Assembly: GCF_010668805.1 (NCBI RefSeq)
Contig: NZ_WUFT01000015.1
Span: forward strand, 62,001 to 126,000
DNA length: 64,000 bases
DNA from: Rhizobium phaseoli
GTDB lineage: Bacteria > Pseudomonadota > Alphaproteobacteria > Rhizobiales > Rhizobiaceae
Direction: 5' to 3'
Notes under the pieces: generated by a model
Seen by the model: the letters and a program-made list of their open reading frames with translations, nothing else
Databases searched by the model: none
Told to the model about the DNA's origin: nothing
Made by a program: the position numbers and the translations under genes
Shown here: positions 33,666 through 43,198 of the stretch, piece by piece
How positions within the stretch are numbered: the first letter of the stretch is position 1
Layout of the letters: each line of letters begins with the position of its first letter

Positions 33666-34943
33666 TTATTGTACCTGTTCCAGCAGCCGGGCGAGCAGCG
33701 CCGCCCGGTCGGAAACGAAGTTTTCCTCCACCCACTGGTTTTCCAGGCCGGCAAGCAGCGCCCCGACGCGCGGGCCGGAGGCGATGCCGACCGACATCAC
33801 GTCGCCGCCGTTCAGCGGAAATTGCGGCTTCTTCCAGTTCGCGGCATAATCCAATAGCTTGGTGAGCCGCGCCGATCGCGCCATTTCATCGAAATCCCCT
33901 TCGGCCTTGCCGCGCGCAACGCCGAGCGCCAGCTTGAGCCGCGTCATGATGCCGTCGGCTCCGTTGCGGTAAAGCAGCCGTTCGAAGGCGGCCGACGACA
34001 TGTCGTCATTGGCGGGCGCGGCCATTGCCCAGGCCTTGAGGGTAGCCGCTTCCGCATTCGAGAGCTTGAGCCGGCCTGACAGCGCCTCCAGCCGCGCTGC
34101 ATCGGGCGGCACGATCGCCGCAAGCCGTAGCAGCGGATCGGGCGTCCAGCCGAGCGCCTTTTCGGTGGCGACCAGCGAAGGAATGGCATCGATCCCCCAT
34201 AGTTCCGATTCCGGCAGGATTTCCGTCAGCACTGCCACCTGCCGCATCCAAAGCAGCGCTCTGCCTGGATCGGCAGCACCGAGCAGCTTCCGCAGTTCCG
34301 ACCAGAGGCGTTCTGCGGAAAGCGTCTTCAGTTTCGACCGCGCCGCCGCACACGCCTTCAGCCCCTCTGAATCCGGCCGTCCGGAGCCGTAATAGGCAAA
34401 GAAGCGGAAGAACCGCAGGATGCGCAGATGATCCTCGGCGATACGCTTTGCCGCATCGCCGATGAAGCGGATGTTGCGCCTCTCGATATCGGCAAGCCCG
34501 CCGACCAGATCCACCACCTCGCCCTTGGCATCGGCATAAAGCGCGTTGATCGTCAGATCCCGCCGTTCGGCATCTGCCTTCCAGTCGGTGCTGAAGGCAA
34601 CCTTGGCATGGCGCCCGTCGGTCTCGACGTCGGTGCGAAGCGTCGTCACCTCGAAGGGCTTGCCGTCGATGACCAGCGTCACCGTGCCGTGCTGCAGGCC
34701 CGTCGGTACCGCCTTGATGCCGGCCTCAGCCGCCCGCTCCATCACCGCCTCCGGCCTGAGTGTCGTGGCAATGTCGATATCGCTGACCGGCAGATCCATC
34801 AGGCTGTTGCGCACGGCGCCGCCGACGATCCGCGCTTCCCCGCCACTGGCCCCAGCATCGGCCCCACCGTCGTCATTGAGAAGTGCCAGGATCCGGCCGA
34901 GCGCCGGGTCGCGGAACCATGCTTGGTCGGCAAGACCGGTCAT
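33666..34943 (-). CDS. cca: CCA tRNA nucleotidyltransferase
   Basis: Adds or repairs the 3'-CCA of tRNA (class II, poly(A)-polymerase-like family). 425 residues. The nucleotidyltransferase motif GGAVRNSLMDLPVSDIDIATTL spans about residues 41-62 with the two catalytic Asp of DID, followed by the RRDLTINALYAD motif (~131-142) and EDHLRILRFFRFFAYYG (~168-184). The start ATG at 34943 overlaps the stop of the upstream NUDIX gene (ATGA), and that gene overlaps the DUF1285 gene in the same way, so all three are coupled. Confidence 0.95.
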   Translation of the reverse strand: MTGLADQAWFRDPALGRILALLNDDGGADAGASGGEARIVGGAVRNSLMDLPVSDIDIATTLRPEAVMERAAEAGIKAVPTGLQHGTVTLVIDGKPFEVTTLRTDVETDGRHAKVAFSTDWKADAERRDLTINALYADAKGEVVDLVGGLADIERRNIRFIGDAAKRIAEDHLRILRFFRFFAYYGSGRPDSEGLKACAAARSKLKTLSAERLWSELRKLLGAADPGRALLWMRQVAVLTEILPESELWGIDAIPSLVATEKALGWTPDPLLRLAAIVPPDAARLEALSGRLKLSNAEAATLKAWAMAAPANDDMSSAAFERLLYRNGADGIMTRLKLALGVARGKAEGDFDEMARSARLTKLLDYAANWKKPQFPLNGGDVMSVGIASGPRVGALLAGLENQWVEENFVSDRAALLARLLEQVQ

Positions 34944-35590
34944 GCATAAAGCCTTTCGTAAAGCGTGCGGACGATGCCGGCTGTGATGCCCCAGATCATT
35001 CTGGTTTCATAGGGCACGCGGTAGAAATGCCGGTCGATGCCGTCGATGACACGCCGGTCGCGGGTATGATTGGCAGGGTCCATCAGGAAGGAAAGCGGCA
35101 CCTCGAACACGTCGTCCACCTCAGCCGGGTTCAGCGTCAGCGCAAAGCCCGGCGTGACGACGCCAAGCACCGGCGTGATGCGGAAGCCGGTCGAGGCAAG
35201 ATAATTCGGCAGCCGCCCGACCGTCTCGACGAAGGAACCGGAGAGCCCGATCTCCTCCTCCGTCTCGCGGATTGCCGCCATCTCAGGTGAGATATCGGCA
35301 GGATCGATCGAGCCGCCAGGAAAGGCGATCTGCCCGGAATGTTTGCGCAGCGTCGCCGTGCGCTTGGTGAAAATCACACGCGCCTCCTCACCATCGTCGA
35401 CGACGGGCACAAGCACGGCGGCGTCGCGCAATTTGAAGGTCTCGACCTCGGCGACGATATCGGGATTGAGGATGTGGTCCCCGTGATCACGCCAGGCATG
35501 ATCGACCGGGCCGCCATTCTGGTTGAGCGCGCGGCGGCGGAATTCGGCTGCTGAGAACAGCGGATAACGGTGGGTGATCGCATCATTCAT
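34940..35590 (-). CDS. NUDIX CoA pyrophosphatase-like hydrolase
   Basis: A 216-residue NUDIX hydrolase similar to NudL/YeaB CoA pyrophosphatases. The Nudix box GGSIDPADISPEMAAIRETEEEIGL (residues ~90-115) has its Glu residues, preceded by TLRKHSGQIAFPGG, the NuCoA motif form LxxHxGQxxFPGG. The start at 35590 overlaps the DUF1285 stop by ATGA; its own stop overlaps the cca start in the same way. It is not known whether CoA or another dinucleotide is the substrate. Confidence 0.9.
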   Translation of the reverse strand: MNDAITHRYPLFSAAEFRRRALNQNGGPVDHAWRDHGDHILNPDIVAEVETFKLRDAAVLVPVVDDGEEARVIFTKRTATLRKHSGQIAFPGGSIDPADISPEMAAIRETEEEIGLSGSFVETVGRLPNYLASTGFRITPVLGVVTPGFALTLNPAEVDDVFEVPLSFLMDPANHTRDRRVIDGIDRHFYRVPYETRMIWGITAGIVRTLYERLYA

Positions 35591-36210
35591 CGGCAAAGAG
35601 CATCCAGTTCGTCGGCCGGCATGACCGGGAAGACCTCGCCGGCGGAACGGATCGCAAACATCGCCCGCCCCTCCACGTCGAAAATCTCGCCCAGCGCGAC
35701 CAGTTCATACATCACCGCACGCGACACCAGCGCCTCCAGCCGCCCGCGCACATGCAGATAGGGTTTCAGTTCGGCATTCTCGCCCGCAATCGCAAAGCGC
35801 AGCCGATGCTCTCCTCCCGCCTCCACGACATCGCCGACATTGGTGCGGAAGGTCAGCACCCGTTGGCCTTGCCCCTCCGTCACGCTCATCTCAACGGCGA
35901 TGAACGGAGCATCGACGACCCTTATCCCGACCTTTTCCACAGGAGTTACGAGATAGGTCTTCTGGTCGTCATCCTTCCTCAAAACCGTCGAAAACAGCCG
36001 CACCAACGCCGGCCGGCCGATCGGCGTGCCCATGTAGAACCAGGTGCCGTCGGCCCTGATCTCCATATCGATGTCGCCGCAGAAAGGCGGATTCCACCGC
36101 TCGACCGGCGGTAACCCACGTTTTTTTCCGCCGCTTTCATCAGACGCGCGCGAAATCAGCGCAGCAAGTCCCGCCGCATCCGCCCGTCCGCTGATTTCCT
36201 CGGCTGCCAT
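35587..36210 (-). CDS. DUF1285 domain-containing protein
   Basis: A 207-residue soluble protein of the DUF1285 family found across alpha- and gammaproteobacteria, with no assigned biochemistry. Family features include PPVERWNPPFCGDIDMEIRADGTWFYMGTPIGRPALVRLFSTVLRKDDD (residues ~35-83) and VTPVEKVGIRVVDAPFIAVEM (~88-108). It is the first gene of the DUF1285-NUDIX-cca unit, joined by four-base overlaps. Divergent from the MoxR operon, with a 158 bp shared gap. Confidence 0.88.
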   Translation of the reverse strand: MAAEEISGRADAAGLAALISRASDESGGKKRGLPPVERWNPPFCGDIDMEIRADGTWFYMGTPIGRPALVRLFSTVLRKDDDQKTYLVTPVEKVGIRVVDAPFIAVEMSVTEGQGQRVLTFRTNVGDVVEAGGEHRLRFAIAGENAELKPYLHVRGRLEALVSRAVMYELVALGEIFDVEGRAMFAIRSAGEVFPVMPADELDALCR

Positions 36211-36368
36211 TCTTCCGTCCCGGTTTGTCCTTAACGAAGTGATGTCACGAGATAGTCATTCGCAACGAACTTGTCAGCCCGTCACATCTCCATAACTCTA
36301 TCGGGTATGAGGCACATGTATAAGTCCGCCGATTCGCTGCCGAATGATTTCAGCCGTTGGAGATGCCC

Positions 36369-37379
36369 ATGGGTATGATGAAGACCGAAGCCAGCCTCGA
36401 TGAAAAGGCGATCGTCGCCGCAGCCGAAAAGGCGCTCTCCGATATCGCCGCCATCCGCGGAGAAGTCTCGAAAGTGATCTTCGGTCAGGAAAGCGTCGTC
36501 GAGAACACCATTCTTGCCGTTCTGTCCGGCGGTCATGCTCTGCTCGTCGGCGTTCCCGGCCTTGCCAAGACCAGACTGGTGACGACGCTCGGCGAAGTGC
36601 TCGGCCTCGCCGCCAATCGCATTCAGTTCACGCCGGACTTGATGCCCTCGGATATTCTCGGATCCGAGGTGATGGACCAGGACGACAGTGGACGCCGCTC
36701 TTTCCGCTTCGTCAAGGGCCCTGTTTTCGCTCAGCTGCTGATGGCCGACGAGATCAACCGCGCCTCGCCGCGGACCCAGTCGGCCCTTCTGCAATCGATG
36801 CAGGAATATCACATCACCATCGCCGGCCAGCGGTATGATCTGCCGGCCCCCTTCCATGTGCTCGCCACCCAGAACCCGCTCGAGCAGGAAGGCACCTATC
36901 CCCTGCCCGAAGCCCAGCTCGACCGCTTCCTGCTGCAGGTCGACGTCAACTATCCCGAGCTCGCCGCCGAGCGCCAAATCCTGCTCGAGACGACGGGCTT
37001 GGGAGAAACCCGGCCGGAAGCCGTCATTAACGCGCAGCGGCTGATCGAGATTCAGACCCTGGTGCGTCAGATGCCGGTAAGCGACACGGTCGTCGATGCC
37101 ATCCTGGCGCTGGTGCGTTCCGCCCGTCCCGGACAGGGCAATGCCTCGACCGACAAAAACGTCGCCTGGGGTCCGGGCCCGCGCGCCGGCCAGGCGATGA
37201 TGCTCTGCGCCCGCGCCCGGGCGCTCTATGAAGGTCGTCTCGCGCCCTCGCTCGACGATATCTTTGCGCTCGCCGAACCCATTCTCCAGCACCGCATGGC
37301 ATTGACTTTCGCTGCCCGCGCCGAAGGCATGTCGGTGCGCGACGTCATCGCCGGACTGGTCAAGCAGGCAAAGGGATAA
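36369..37379 (+). CDS. MoxR-family AAA+ ATPase
   Basis: A 336-residue chaperone-like ATPase. Walker A GVPGLAKTRLVTTL (about 62-75), Walker B LLMADEINRASPRTQSALLQSM (~126-147), sensor-1 VLATQNPLEQEGTYPLPEAQLDRFL (~164-188) and the C-terminal lid are present. Start: ATG at 36369 is chosen because TTGGAG sits 6 nt upstream; TTG at 36357 and the ATGs at 36363 and 36375 are alternatives. It heads an operon with DUF58, DUF4159 and a large membrane protein, a set in which MoxR proteins are thought to insert or remodel von Willebrand-type membrane partners. Confidence 0.93.
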   Translation: MGMMKTEASLDEKAIVAAAEKALSDIAAIRGEVSKVIFGQESVVENTILAVLSGGHALLVGVPGLAKTRLVTTLGEVLGLAANRIQFTPDLMPSDILGSEVMDQDDSGRRSFRFVKGPVFAQLLMADEINRASPRTQSALLQSMQEYHITIAGQRYDLPAPFHVLATQNPLEQEGTYPLPEAQLDRFLLQVDVNYPELAAERQILLETTGLGETRPEAVINAQRLIEIQTLVRQMPVSDTVVDAILALVRSARPGQGNASTDKNVAWGPGPRAGQAMMLCARARALYEGRLAPSLDDIFALAEPILQHRMALTFAARAEGMSVRDVIAGLVKQAKG

Positions 37380-37392
37380 GGAAGCCGGACGC

Positions 37393-38313
37393 GTGGCATC
37401 TATCGGACAGATCGTCAACCCGACACCCGGCAGCGATGCCCTTTCCCGCGCCAGGCAGCGGGCCGCCCTGGTGCCGGACTGCCTGGTGGAAGCCAAGCGC
37501 ATCGCCAACACAGTGATCGCCGGCTGGCATGGCCGCCGCAAGCGCGGCATCGGCGAGAATTTCTGGCAGTTCCGTCCTTACACCGAGGGCGAAAGTCTGT
37601 CGCGCATCGATTGGCGCCGCTCCGCCCGCGACGACCATACTTATGTGCGCGAGCGCGAATGGGAAGCGGCCCACACGATCTGGCTCTGGTGCGACATGTC
37701 GCCCTCGATGATGTACAAGTCGAGCTATGGCAGCGTCTCAAAGGAAAGCCGCGCGCTGGTCGTCATGCTGGCGCTGGCTGAAATCCTTGCCCGCTCCGGC
37801 GAGCGCATCGGCTGCCCCGGCATCATGGAACCCGCCTCCGCCCGCAACGCCGCCGAGCGCCTTGCGGCTGCGCTCATGCATACGCCGCTGACCGGCGGCT
37901 TGCCGGAAACGGCGATGATCCGCGGCTGGAGCGACCTCGTCCTCATCGGCGATTTCCTCGATGATGCGCCGGCGATCATGGAGCGCCTCGGCCCCCTTGC
38001 CCGCCGCGGCCTGCGCGGCCACGTGGTCGAGATAGCGGATCCCGCCGAAGAGATATTCCCTTATAGCGGCCGCACCGAATTCACCGACCCGGAGAGCGGC
38101 GCCAAGCTGATTTCCGGCCGCGCCGAACACATCCGCGATGCCTATCGCAACGCCTACCTCGCCCGCAGGGACAGCCTCGGCCAGTCGCTGCGCCATCTCG
38201 GCTGGACCTTTGCGACCCACCGCACCGATCATCTGGCGTCGGAGGCGCTGGTTGCTGTGCACATGTATCTGTCCGGCATGCCGGCCAAGGCAACGCATGG
38301 AGGGCAGCTATGA
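37393..38313 (+). CDS. DUF58 domain-containing protein
   Basis: A 306-residue soluble protein whose core FRPYTEGESLSRIDWRRSARDDHTYVREREWE (about residues 55-87) is the DUF58 signature, followed by a von Willebrand factor A-like fold (LWCDMSPSMMYKS near 96-108, resembling a MIDAS DxSxS). The GTG at 37393 is 13 bp after moxR with AGGAAG upstream. It overlaps the next gene by 4 bp (ATGA). In the MoxR-DUF58-BatA type operons it is believed to be a client or partner of the ATPase. Confidence 0.9.
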   Translation: MASIGQIVNPTPGSDALSRARQRAALVPDCLVEAKRIANTVIAGWHGRRKRGIGENFWQFRPYTEGESLSRIDWRRSARDDHTYVREREWEAAHTIWLWCDMSPSMMYKSSYGSVSKESRALVVMLALAEILARSGERIGCPGIMEPASARNAAERLAAALMHTPLTGGLPETAMIRGWSDLVLIGDFLDDAPAIMERLGPLARRGLRGHVVEIADPAEEIFPYSGRTEFTDPESGAKLISGRAEHIRDAYRNAYLARRDSLGQSLRHLGWTFATHRTDHLASEALVAVHMYLSGMPAKATHGGQL

Positions 38314-41123
38314 CCGCCCTTCCCTTCGCTTTCGCCTTTCCCGCCATTCTCGGCGCGCTCGTCGCCCTCCCCGTCATCTGGTGGCTGCTGCGGCTGACGC
38401 CCCCACGTCCGAAGACCGAGGTCTTCCCTCCGCTCAAGATCCTCGCCTCTGTGTTGAAGCGCGAGGAGACGCCGGCGCAGAGCCCGTGGTGGCTGACGCT
38501 GCTGCGCATGCTGCTCGCCGCCACCATCATCCTTGCGATCGCCGATCCGGTTTTCAATCCGCGCACCAGTTCGCTCGCATCCGGTGGCCCGCTCGTCCTC
38601 TTCGTCGACAACAGCTGGGCGGCAGCGCCCGACTGGCAGCGCCGCATCCAGACGGCCGACGCGCTGATAGACGACGCCGAATCCGCCGGCACACCTGTGT
38701 CGATCGCCTTCACCGCCGATCCGACCAACAACGCCGTTCCAGGTAGTGCCGCTGCCGCCCGCGACAAGCTGCGCGCCGCCGAGCCGCGGCCGCTGGTGCC
38801 GGACCGCGAGCGCGCCTTCCAGGCGCTGCGCGCCGCGCTGAACGGCATAAAGCCTGGCACCCTCGCCTTCCTGGCCGACGGCGCCGCCGCCAAGACCGAC
38901 GACGCGACAGTGCGCAGGCTCGCCGAACTCCAGCCCGCCGATCTCCGCCTGATCGAGGGTGATGCCGAACGGACGGTCGCCATCACCGCGGCCAACAATG
39001 CCGCCGATGCCATGACCGTCAAGGTCACACGGCTCAACAGTTCGCACGCCGCATCCGTGGCACTGAACGCCGTCGATACCCAAGGCCGCTCGATCGCCAA
39101 CGGCAGGGTGGATTTCGCCCCAGGCCAGAGTATCGCGACGAGTTCGATCACCGCACCCTTCGAGATGCGCAACGATTTCGCCCGCGTCAGTGTCGATAAC
39201 GCTGCGACAGCCGGCGCCGTCCACCTTCTCGACGACGCATTCAAGCGCCGCCGCGTCGTTTTGCTGTCCGGTGGAGGTGGGGATGAATTTCAACCGCTGC
39301 TCTCGCCGCTCTATTATATCCAGCGGGCGCTGCAGCCTTACGCGGATCTGATCCAACCGGCCGATTCCGATCTTTCGATCGCCATTCCGAAACTTCTCGC
39401 CAGCAACCCCTCCATCATCATCATGGCCGATATCGGCCGGCTGCCCGAGGACACCTACGAACCTCTGACGCGTTGGATTTCGAATGGCGGCATGCTCTTG
39501 CGTTTCGCCGGCCCGCGCATGGCCGCAGCCCCTGCGGACGATCCACTGATCCCTGTCATCCTGCGCCAGGGAGAGCGGGCGCTGGGCGGCACATTGTCCT
39601 GGAGCGAGCCGCAGTCACTTGCCGAATTTCCGAGTTTCGGGCCCTTCGCCGGCATAGCGCGTCCCACCGATGTCGTCGTCAAGCGGCAGGTTCTTGCCGA
39701 ACCGACGCCTGATCTTGCCGAACGCACCTGGGCGAGCTTGGCTGACGGCACACCACTCGTCACGATGAAGCAGCTCGCCTCCGGCCAGATCGTCCTGTTC
39801 CATGTCACTGCGGAAGCGACTTGGTCCGATCTGCCGATCTCAGGCACTTTCGTCGACATGCTGCGCCACCTCCTGCAGATATCGCGCTCGGGCGGCGTGA
39901 CGTCGGAGGCGCGCGGCAATGCGCGTGTCGCTGAAACCCTACCGCCATTCCGTATGCTGACGGCCAAGGGCACACTCGTCTCCGAGACGGGTTCGGCGCG
40001 GCCGCTCATTCCACAGGCCGGAGCCGAACCGACGGCGAATTTCGACAATCCGCCCGGGCTCTACGGTTCGGAAGATGGTTTCACCTCGCTGAACGTCCTG
40101 CCTGAGAACGCCGAACTGACGCCGCTCGACACAACAGGGACCAATGCCGTGCGCGAGGGGCTGATCGGCGGCGAAAGCTGGTCGGCAAAGCCCGCGCTTT
40201 TTCTCGCAGCCTTTCTGCTGCTGCTGGCCGATAGCCTGGTCGTCCTGTTCATGAATGGCGCCTTCTCGCGACTACGCCCGGCTACCCGCACAGCGGCGAT
40301 GATCGCCATTGCGCTCAGTGCCGGCTTTCTCATGCAACCCGGCACGCTTCATGCCAACGACTCCCAGCCCGGCGACGACCTCATCCTGCAGAGGCTCGAC
40401 AACACGCACCTCGCCTATGTCGTCACCGGCGAACAGGAGGTGGACGATATATCCGAGCGCGGTCTCGAGGGCCTCACCCAGTTCCTGACTTTCCGCACGA
40501 CGCTGGAGCCGGCGCCGCCCGTGGGCATCGACCTCACCAAAGACGAGCTCGCCTTCTATCCGATCATCTACTGGCCGGTTTCGGCAACGGCGCCGGTGCC
40601 GTCGACGGCAGCGATCAGCCGGATCGACGCCTATATGCGCAATGGCGGCACTGTGCTTTTCGATACGCGCGATCAGATCAGCGCATTGGACAATGGCGGC
40701 AATGTCAGCGCCAACGGCCAGAGGCTGCAGGCAATCCTCGCCAATCTCGACATTCCGCCGCTGGAACCGGTGCCCTCCGATCACGTGCTGACGAAATCCT
40801 TCTATCTTCTGTCGAGCTTTCCCGGGCGCTACACCGGCAGCCCCCTTTGGATCGAGGCCCGGCAGGGCGGTCGCGAGCCGAGTGAAAAATCGGCGGCGAC
40901 GGCCGACGGCGTTTCGCCGATCCTGATCACCGGCAATGATTTCGCCGGCGCCTGGGCAATCGACGACAACGGCATACCGATCCTGCCGACCGTGCCCTCC
41001 GATGAAGCGCAGCGTGAATATGCCTACCGTGCCGGCGTCAACATCATGATGTACATGCTGACCGGCAACTACAAGACCGACCAGGTCCATGTTCCCGACC
41101 TTCTCGAACGGTTAGGACAATGA
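38310..41123 (+). CDS. BatA-like/DUF4159 membrane protein (937 residues)
   Basis: A large envelope protein: an N-terminal aerotolerance (BatA) region with two membrane helices (FPAILGALVALPVIWWLL at ~9-26 and LLRMLLAATIILAIADPVF at ~65-83), a VWA-like segment (LVLFVDNSWAAAPDWQRRIQTADALI), a long periplasmic part, a membrane pair around residues 625-680 (ALFLAAFLLLLADSLVVLFM and TAAMIAIALSAGFLMQPGTL), and a C-terminal DUF4159 domain (~685-935). It starts in the ATGA overlap with the DUF58 gene and ends 1 bp before the next gene. The function of DUF4159 is not known. Confidence 0.88.
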   Translation: MTALPFAFAFPAILGALVALPVIWWLLRLTPPRPKTEVFPPLKILASVLKREETPAQSPWWLTLLRMLLAATIILAIADPVFNPRTSSLASGGPLVLFVDNSWAAAPDWQRRIQTADALIDDAESAGTPVSIAFTADPTNNAVPGSAAAARDKLRAAEPRPLVPDRERAFQALRAALNGIKPGTLAFLADGAAAKTDDATVRRLAELQPADLRLIEGDAERTVAITAANNAADAMTVKVTRLNSSHAASVALNAVDTQGRSIANGRVDFAPGQSIATSSITAPFEMRNDFARVSVDNAATAGAVHLLDDAFKRRRVVLLSGGGGDEFQPLLSPLYYIQRALQPYADLIQPADSDLSIAIPKLLASNPSIIIMADIGRLPEDTYEPLTRWISNGGMLLRFAGPRMAAAPADDPLIPVILRQGERALGGTLSWSEPQSLAEFPSFGPFAGIARPTDVVVKRQVLAEPTPDLAERTWASLADGTPLVTMKQLASGQIVLFHVTAEATWSDLPISGTFVDMLRHLLQISRSGGVTSEARGNARVAETLPPFRMLTAKGTLVSETGSARPLIPQAGAEPTANFDNPPGLYGSEDGFTSLNVLPENAELTPLDTTGTNAVREGLIGGESWSAKPALFLAAFLLLLADSLVVLFMNGAFSRLRPATRTAAMIAIALSAGFLMQPGTLHANDSQPGDDLILQRLDNTHLAYVVTGEQEVDDISERGLEGLTQFLTFRTTLEPAPPVGIDLTKDELAFYPIIYWPVSATAPVPSTAAISRIDAYMRNGGTVLFDTRDQISALDNGGNVSANGQRLQAILANLDIPPLEPVPSDHVLTKSFYLLSSFPGRYTGSPLWIEARQGGREPSEKSAATADGVSPILITGNDFAGAWAIDDNGIPILPTVPSDEAQREYAYRAGVNIMMYMLTGNYKTDQVHVPDLLERLGQ

Positions 41124-41124
41124 G

Positions 41125-43194
41125 ATGACCTTCGACTTTTCGCCCTTCTTGCCCTGGCCGGTTCTGGCCGCGCTGGCCGCCGTCAGCGCCATTATCGCCG
41201 CCTTCGCGATCTGGCGCGGCATTCGCGGCGCCTGGATCAGAACGCTGGCAGCCCTCGCCATGCTGGCAGCCCTTGCCAATCCTGTGCTGCTGCAGGAGGA
41301 CAGGGATCAGTTGTCGACGATCGTCCCGGTTCTCATTGATCGAAGCCAGAGCCAGCAGACACCCGATCGCGTCAAGATGACCGACGATGCGCTTGCGGCC
41401 TTGAAGGGGCAGCTCGCCCGCTTTCCCCAGATAGAGCCGCGCTTCGTCGACGTCGAAGGCGACCCTAATTCCGACGTGCCGTCGACGCGCTTGTTCGACG
41501 CGCTGTCGGCCAACATTGCCGATGTCCCGCCTGCCCGCATTGGCGGCGCCATCATGCTGAGCGACGGTGAAGTCCACGACGTTCCGGCCGCCAATCAGGC
41601 GCTCGGTTTCGATGCACCGATCCATGGTCTCGTGACTGGCAAGGCCAACGAATTCGATCGCCGTATCGAAGTCATCAAGGGGCCGCGCTTCGGCATCGTC
41701 AACGAGGAGCAGCAGGTCGTTCTGCGCGTCTTCGACGACGGCCCGAGCCCCGGTGGCACGGCCAATGTCACGGTGAAGCTGAATGGTGACGAGATCGCCA
41801 ACCTGCAGGCGACGCCCGGCCAGGATACGCCGTTCTCCTTCAAGGTGCCGGCCGGCGGCAGCAACGTGCTTGAATTCGCCGTTGCAGCGCTCCCCGGCGA
41901 GGTCACCATCGCCAACAACCGCGCCGTTCATGTAATCGACGGTATCCGCCAGAATCTCCGCGTCCTTCTCGTTTCCGGCGAGCCGCATGCCGGCGAGCGC
42001 GCCTGGCGCAACCTGCTGAAATCCGATGCCTCCGTCGACCTCGTCCATTTCACCATTCTGCGCCCGCCGGAAAAGCAGGACGGCACGCCGATCAACGAGC
42101 TGTCGCTGATCGCCTTCCCGACGCGCGAGCTCTTCGTCGACAAGATCAAGGATTTCGACCTGATCATCTTCGATCGCTACCAGCACCGTGGCGTGCTGCC
42201 GCTGCTCTACTACGATTACATCGCGCAATATGTCGAAAACGGCGGCGCGCTGCTGATCGCGGCCGGTCCCGAGCATGCCGGCCCGGATTCCATCGCCCTG
42301 ACGCCCCTTTCCTCGGTCCTGCCGGCAACGCCCACCGGAGAGATGATCGAGAAGGCCTTCTATCCCCGCCTCTCCGAGGAAGGTCGCAAACATCCAGTCA
42401 CCCGCGGCCTGGACGGCTCGGGCGAGGAACCGCCGCATTGGGGCCGCTGGTTCCGTAGCGTCGATGTCGACCGGCCGCAGGGCGAGACGATCATGCTCGG
42501 TGCCGACAACCACCCGCTGCTGGTGCTGAACCGCGCCGGCCAGGGTCGCGTCGCCATGCTGCTTTCCGATCAGGGCTGGCTCTGGGCGCGTGGCTTCGAA
42601 GGCGGCGGTCCGAACGTTTCGCTCTATCGCCGGATTGCCCATTGGCTGATGAAGGAGCCGGCGCTCGAGGAAGAAGCGCTGACGGCGCGCGCCTCCGGCC
42701 GGACACTGGAAGTCACCCGCCAGACGATCGGCGACAATCCGGGCAACGCCACCGTACGTTACCCCTCAGGCAAGACTGAAACCCTGCCGCTCACCCAGTC
42801 CGAACCGGGGCTCTACAAGGCCGAAAAGAGGATGGACGAAATCGGCCTCTTCGAAATCCGCAACGGCAAGCTGTCGACGCTCGTCCATATCGGCGCCGTC
42901 GACGCGCCTGAATTCAAGGCGATGATCTCGACGACCGATGTGCTGAAGCCGGTCGCCGACAGAAGCAAGGGTCTCGTCACCCGCGTCTCCAACGAAAATG
43001 GCAGAATCACTATCCCGCCGATCCTGCCGGTGCGCGGCCAGGTTCGCGTCGCCGACAACGATCGCATGATGATCCGCATGACCAGCGAAACAGTCTTGAA
43101 GGGCATCAACACGCTGCCGCTCTTTGCCGGTTTTGCCGGCGTCGGCATTCTGCTGCTCGCCTTCGGAACCATGTGGTGGCGTGAAGGGCGATGA
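41125..43194 (+). CDS. Large membrane-anchored protein of the MoxR operon (689 residues)
   Basis: A protein with two N-terminal helices (FLPWPVLAALAAVSAIIAAFAIW and WIRTLAALAMLAALANPVLL) and a C-terminal helix (LPLFAGFAGVGILLLAFGTMWW), leaving ~600 residues in the periplasm. The segment QLSTIVPVLIDRSQSQQTPDRV is VWA-like (DRSQS at the MIDAS position), and QNLRVLLVSGEPHAGERAWRNLLKSDASV together with ALLIAAGPEHAG resembles a glutamine-amidotransferase-like Rossmann fold. It overlaps nothing but is 1 bp after the DUF4159 gene. It resembles the glutamine amidotransferase-like membrane proteins often found with MoxR/DUF58/DUF4159. Function unknown. Confidence 0.85.
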   Translation: MTFDFSPFLPWPVLAALAAVSAIIAAFAIWRGIRGAWIRTLAALAMLAALANPVLLQEDRDQLSTIVPVLIDRSQSQQTPDRVKMTDDALAALKGQLARFPQIEPRFVDVEGDPNSDVPSTRLFDALSANIADVPPARIGGAIMLSDGEVHDVPAANQALGFDAPIHGLVTGKANEFDRRIEVIKGPRFGIVNEEQQVVLRVFDDGPSPGGTANVTVKLNGDEIANLQATPGQDTPFSFKVPAGGSNVLEFAVAALPGEVTIANNRAVHVIDGIRQNLRVLLVSGEPHAGERAWRNLLKSDASVDLVHFTILRPPEKQDGTPINELSLIAFPTRELFVDKIKDFDLIIFDRYQHRGVLPLLYYDYIAQYVENGGALLIAAGPEHAGPDSIALTPLSSVLPATPTGEMIEKAFYPRLSEEGRKHPVTRGLDGSGEEPPHWGRWFRSVDVDRPQGETIMLGADNHPLLVLNRAGQGRVAMLLSDQGWLWARGFEGGGPNVSLYRRIAHWLMKEPALEEEALTARASGRTLEVTRQTIGDNPGNATVRYPSGKTETLPLTQSEPGLYKAEKRMDEIGLFEIRNGKLSTLVHIGAVDAPEFKAMISTTDVLKPVADRSKGLVTRVSNENGRITIPPILPVRGQVRVADNDRMMIRMTSETVLKGINTLPLFAGFAGVGILLLAFGTMWWREGR

Positions 43195-43198
43195 TCGC

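Noticed and set aside
41044..42642. A 532-codon frame antisense to the MoxR-operon membrane protein gene
   Set aside because: Same antisense composition pattern; the plus-strand gene has membrane helices and operon context.
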